Below are positions 61,741 through 64,000 of a DNA stretch of 64,000 nt, one piece after another (positions within the stretch are counted from its first letter, which is position 1; each line of letters opens with the position of its first letter). A model generated the notes under the pieces. The model ran no database searches, was not told where the DNA came from, and saw nothing but the letters and a program-made list of their open reading frames with translations. The position numbers were made by a program, and so were the translations under genes. Source of the DNA: Clostridium frigoris (GTDB taxonomy: Bacteria > Bacillota > Clostridia > Clostridiales > Clostridiaceae); the NCBI RefSeq assembly GCF_018861865.1, contig NZ_JAHLDV010000002.1, positions 1-64,000 of the forward strand, written 5' to 3'.

Positions 61741-64000
61741 ATGTTGAATGAGGATATGATATTACAAATATTTAATGAAGGAATAAGTGGTAATAATGGA
61801 TCAAAAGGTCAAAGGGTCCTTAATAATGATTTAGTTTCTTCTTTTGATATTACAAACGAAGATAAACTAATAAGTGTAGATGGCAATGTAATTTCAGAGA
61901 AGCTTTTTAATGAATATCATACAAAAATTGAAATTGATGCAGACAGAAGAGGTGTTTTTTCTACCTTTTGTAGCTGTGCTGATTTTGAAAATAATGAGTT
62001 TAAAAAAGAAAATTATTGTTGTAAACATTTAGTTGCAACATTTTATAAAGCATTGGAAGATTTGGCGAGCCACCCTCTTTTAAAAGAAGATGATGTAGTA
62101 AAACCAATTACATTTAAAAATAAAAGCAATATATTATCTATGCTTTTAGGTGATGAAAAACAAAAGGATGAGACTAAAATAGAAGTTTATATAAATAAAA
62201 ATCAGTGGACCAGCGACCTTACAGCTGAATTTAAGATTGGTTTAAGTTCTATGACTTCAAGTAATCTTTATGTTTTAAAGGATATTAATCACTTTATATT
62301 AGCATGTTACAATAATATTCCTATTAGTTATAGTAAAAATTTTACCTTTAATGTGAAAAATCAAAAATTGAGTACAAAAGATAAAAGGCTTATTGATTTT
62401 ATTGAAATGTTAAAAACAATAGAGAGAGAACAAAGAAATAGTCAAAGAAGTGAAGATCGATATGTAGATGGCAAAATTATAAAAATACCTCAATATTTAG
62501 CAAGAGAGTTTTTTGAAATTATAACTAAGCATAGGGTTTATTTAAATGATGGTTTTTTTTATAGACCTGTGGATACAGAAATTTTATATGAATCTCCACC
62601 ACTTGATTTTGACTTGAAATTGATTAAAGATACTTATGTCCTAAAGTCGTCAAGTGGAATGCCAATGTCTTTAGGATCTAAAAATGATGTTTTCTTGTAT
62701 GGAAGTAATATATATCTTCCAGATTATGAATTCTGTTATAAAATAAATCCATACCTACAAATATTTAATGAGGCAAAGGTTGTAACTATGGAAAGCCTTG
62801 AGGAGGAAACTATATTAAGACGGTTAATTCCAAATCTAAATTTTTTATCACCGAGTGTTGTTTTGTCAAAAGCTATTAAGGATAAAATAATAATGGCCAA
62901 ATGTGAAATTAGTTTTTATTTTGATCAAGTAGGGAAAGATATTACTCTAACTCTAAGGGTTAAGTATGGAACATTTGAGTTTAATATTTTTGAGGATTGT
63001 GATGAAAAAATTATATATAGAGACTCTAAAAAAGAGGCTCAGGTGATAGGAGTTTTAAAGACTTTAGGTTTTGCAGAGATAAAGAATATATTTTATTTTT
63101 TAAGAGGAGAAGATTACATATTTAAATTTTTTAAAAGTGATATAGGGGGACTTCAAGAAATAGGAGAAGTATATTATTCTCAAAATTTTAAAGGTATAAA
63201 ATCCTTAGGGACCAAAGGAATTAGTGGGAATATTAAAAGTGGAAAATATAATTATTTTGAAATGGATTTTAAAATAGGGGACATTGAGCCAAAAGAAACT
63301 ACTCACATTTTGCGCGCATTTAGAAATAATATCAAATATTATAAACTCAAAAGTGGTGAGTACCTTGATTTAGAGGAATTAGAGCTTAATAAATTTCTAA
63401 AGCTTTTAGATGTAATAACTCCACCTAATAGCTTGGATAATCATATTGAAATATCAAAAGGTAAGGGCGTTTTTCTAGATAGTTATTTAGAAGATAATAA
63501 TATTAGATATATAAAAGGTAAAAAAGAACTAGAGGAAGTACACAACAAACTTAAGAATATTAAAAAATTGAATTTCAAAGAGCCGGAAGATCTAAAAGGT
63601 ACATTAAGAAAATATCAAAAAATTGGATACAATTGGTTTAAAACATTAGATTATTTAGGTTTTGGTGGAATACTCGGAGATGAAATGGGGCTTGGTAAGA
63701 CTATTCAAGCAATTACTTTTATATTATCAAACAAGGAAAGTAAGAGCTTAATTGTAGCACCTACCTCCCTTATATACAATTGGATTAGTGAGTTTGAAAA
63801 GTTTGCACCTACATTAAAGGTGGCAGCAATTAGTGGGCCTAAGGATGAACGAGTAGAGGTAATAAAAAACATAGAAAAATTTGATGTACTTATAACTACA
63901 TATAATTTATTGAAAAGGGATTTAAAAAACTACGAGCTATTACAGTTCGATTATTGCATAATAGATGAAGCCCAAAATATTAAGAATCCACATTCTCAAA
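61741..64000 (+). CDS. SWIM/SNF2-family helicase, 3' end outside window
   Basis: 753 codons are open to the window edge. The start MLNEDMILQIFNEGISGNNG follows GGGAGAAA. A SWIM zinc motif (FCSCADFENN ... CCKHLVATF, CxC and CxH) lies near residues 77-100, a middle domain follows, and then SNF2 motifs: KYQKIGYNWFKTLDYLGFGG, GDEMGLGKTIQAITF (Walker A, about 647) and YCIIDEAQNIKNPHSQ (Walker B DEAQ) at the edge. The remaining helicase motifs are outside. Members are ATP-driven DNA translocases of unclear role in bacteria. Confidence 0.93.
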   Translation, partial: MLNEDMILQIFNEGISGNNGSKGQRVLNNDLVSSFDITNEDKLISVDGNVISEKLFNEYHTKIEIDADRRGVFSTFCSCADFENNEFKKENYCCKHLVATFYKALEDLASHPLLKEDDVVKPITFKNKSNILSMLLGDEKQKDETKIEVYINKNQWTSDLTAEFKIGLSSMTSSNLYVLKDINHFILACYNNIPISYSKNFTFNVKNQKLSTKDKRLIDFIEMLKTIEREQRNSQRSEDRYVDGKIIKIPQYLAREFFEIITKHRVYLNDGFFYRPVDTEILYESPPLDFDLKLIKDTYVLKSSSGMPMSLGSKNDVFLYGSNIYLPDYEFCYKINPYLQIFNEAKVVTMESLEEETILRRLIPNLNFLSPSVVLSKAIKDKIIMAKCEISFYFDQVGKDITLTLRVKYGTFEFNIFEDCDEKIIYRDSKKEAQVIGVLKTLGFAEIKNIFYFLRGEDYIFKFFKSDIGGLQEIGEVYYSQNFKGIKSLGTKGISGNIKSGKYNYFEMDFKIGDIEPKETTHILRAFRNNIKYYKLKSGEYLDLEELELNKFLKLLDVITPPNSLDNHIEISKGKGVFLDSYLEDNNIRYIKGKKELEEVHNKLKNIKKLNFKEPEDLKGTLRKYQKIGYNWFKTLDYLGFGGILGDEMGLGKTIQAITFILSNKESKSLIVAPTSLIYNWISEFEKFAPTLKVAAISGPKDERVEVIKNIEKFDVLITTYNLLKRDLKNYELLQFDYCIIDEAQNIKNPHSQ

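Overview
The window is low-GC, AT-rich DNA with GGAGG-type ribosome binding sites, T-tailed hairpin terminators and a gene content typical of a spore-forming anaerobe of Clostridium sensu stricto: a NuoE/NuoF/[FeFe]-hydrogenase operon, an agr-type peptide signalling locus, Feo iron genes, a BlaI/BlaR1-type pair and an exported M16C protease. The species cannot be fixed from the sequence alone.

Layout. 1-150 is the 5' end of an IS110 transposase with a long hairpin over its ribosome binding site. 235-4487 (minus) holds polyprenyl synthetase, DoxX, a YtkA/FixH-like exported protein, a NapH-like membrane polyferredoxin and UbiE/MenG, a set suggesting quinone-linked membrane electron transfer. 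5243-12926 is an iron-uptake region in decay: FeoB, a DUF2325 protein, an FTR1 permease and a lipoprotein are all broken, while a FeoB-associated Cys-rich peptide, a FeoC-like regulator, a two-component system and an exported protein are intact. 13204-15436 carries two NadE-like genes flanking an AmrS remnant. 15515-18625 holds a HEAT-methyltransferase fusion, a nitroreductase, tRNA-Lys(CUU) and a small zinc-ribbon protein.

18728-37238 is an accessory island lying between a C-terminal fragment and an N-terminal half of DUF445 genes. In it are a diverged Tn3-type left end, a BlaI/BlaR1-like pair (BlaR1 frameshifted), a Tn3 (DUF4158) transposase lacking its catalytic half, a 7.1-kb agr cassette (agrAC convergent with agrBD, then an exported protein and an ABC transporter set), an IS21 relic and a complete 5.1-kb Tn3-family transposon. 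Inside that transposon sits a 1.06-kb miniature element with its own 38-bp Tn3-type inverted repeats, carrying yjdF and a probable yjdF riboswitch.

37244-50116 is mostly core transport and membrane biology: a DUF445 protein, a long SPFH protein, an AGCS symporter, ClC, a GGDEF protein, NhaA, SulP and UspA, plus an orphan integrase-like domain and a serine-recombinase homologue lacking the catalytic serine. A decayed RNase J gene (50300-51640) precedes the hydrogenase operon (51838-55874), a Nudix hydrolase, a putative wall hydrolase, the M16C protease and a SNF2 helicase that runs off the end.

Most notable are the agr cassette, whose AgrD has no cysteine near the processing site and is predicted to give a five-residue serine lactone, its repeated GCATAA/TTATGC half-sites in the divergent promoter region, and the yjdF-carrying miniature transposon.
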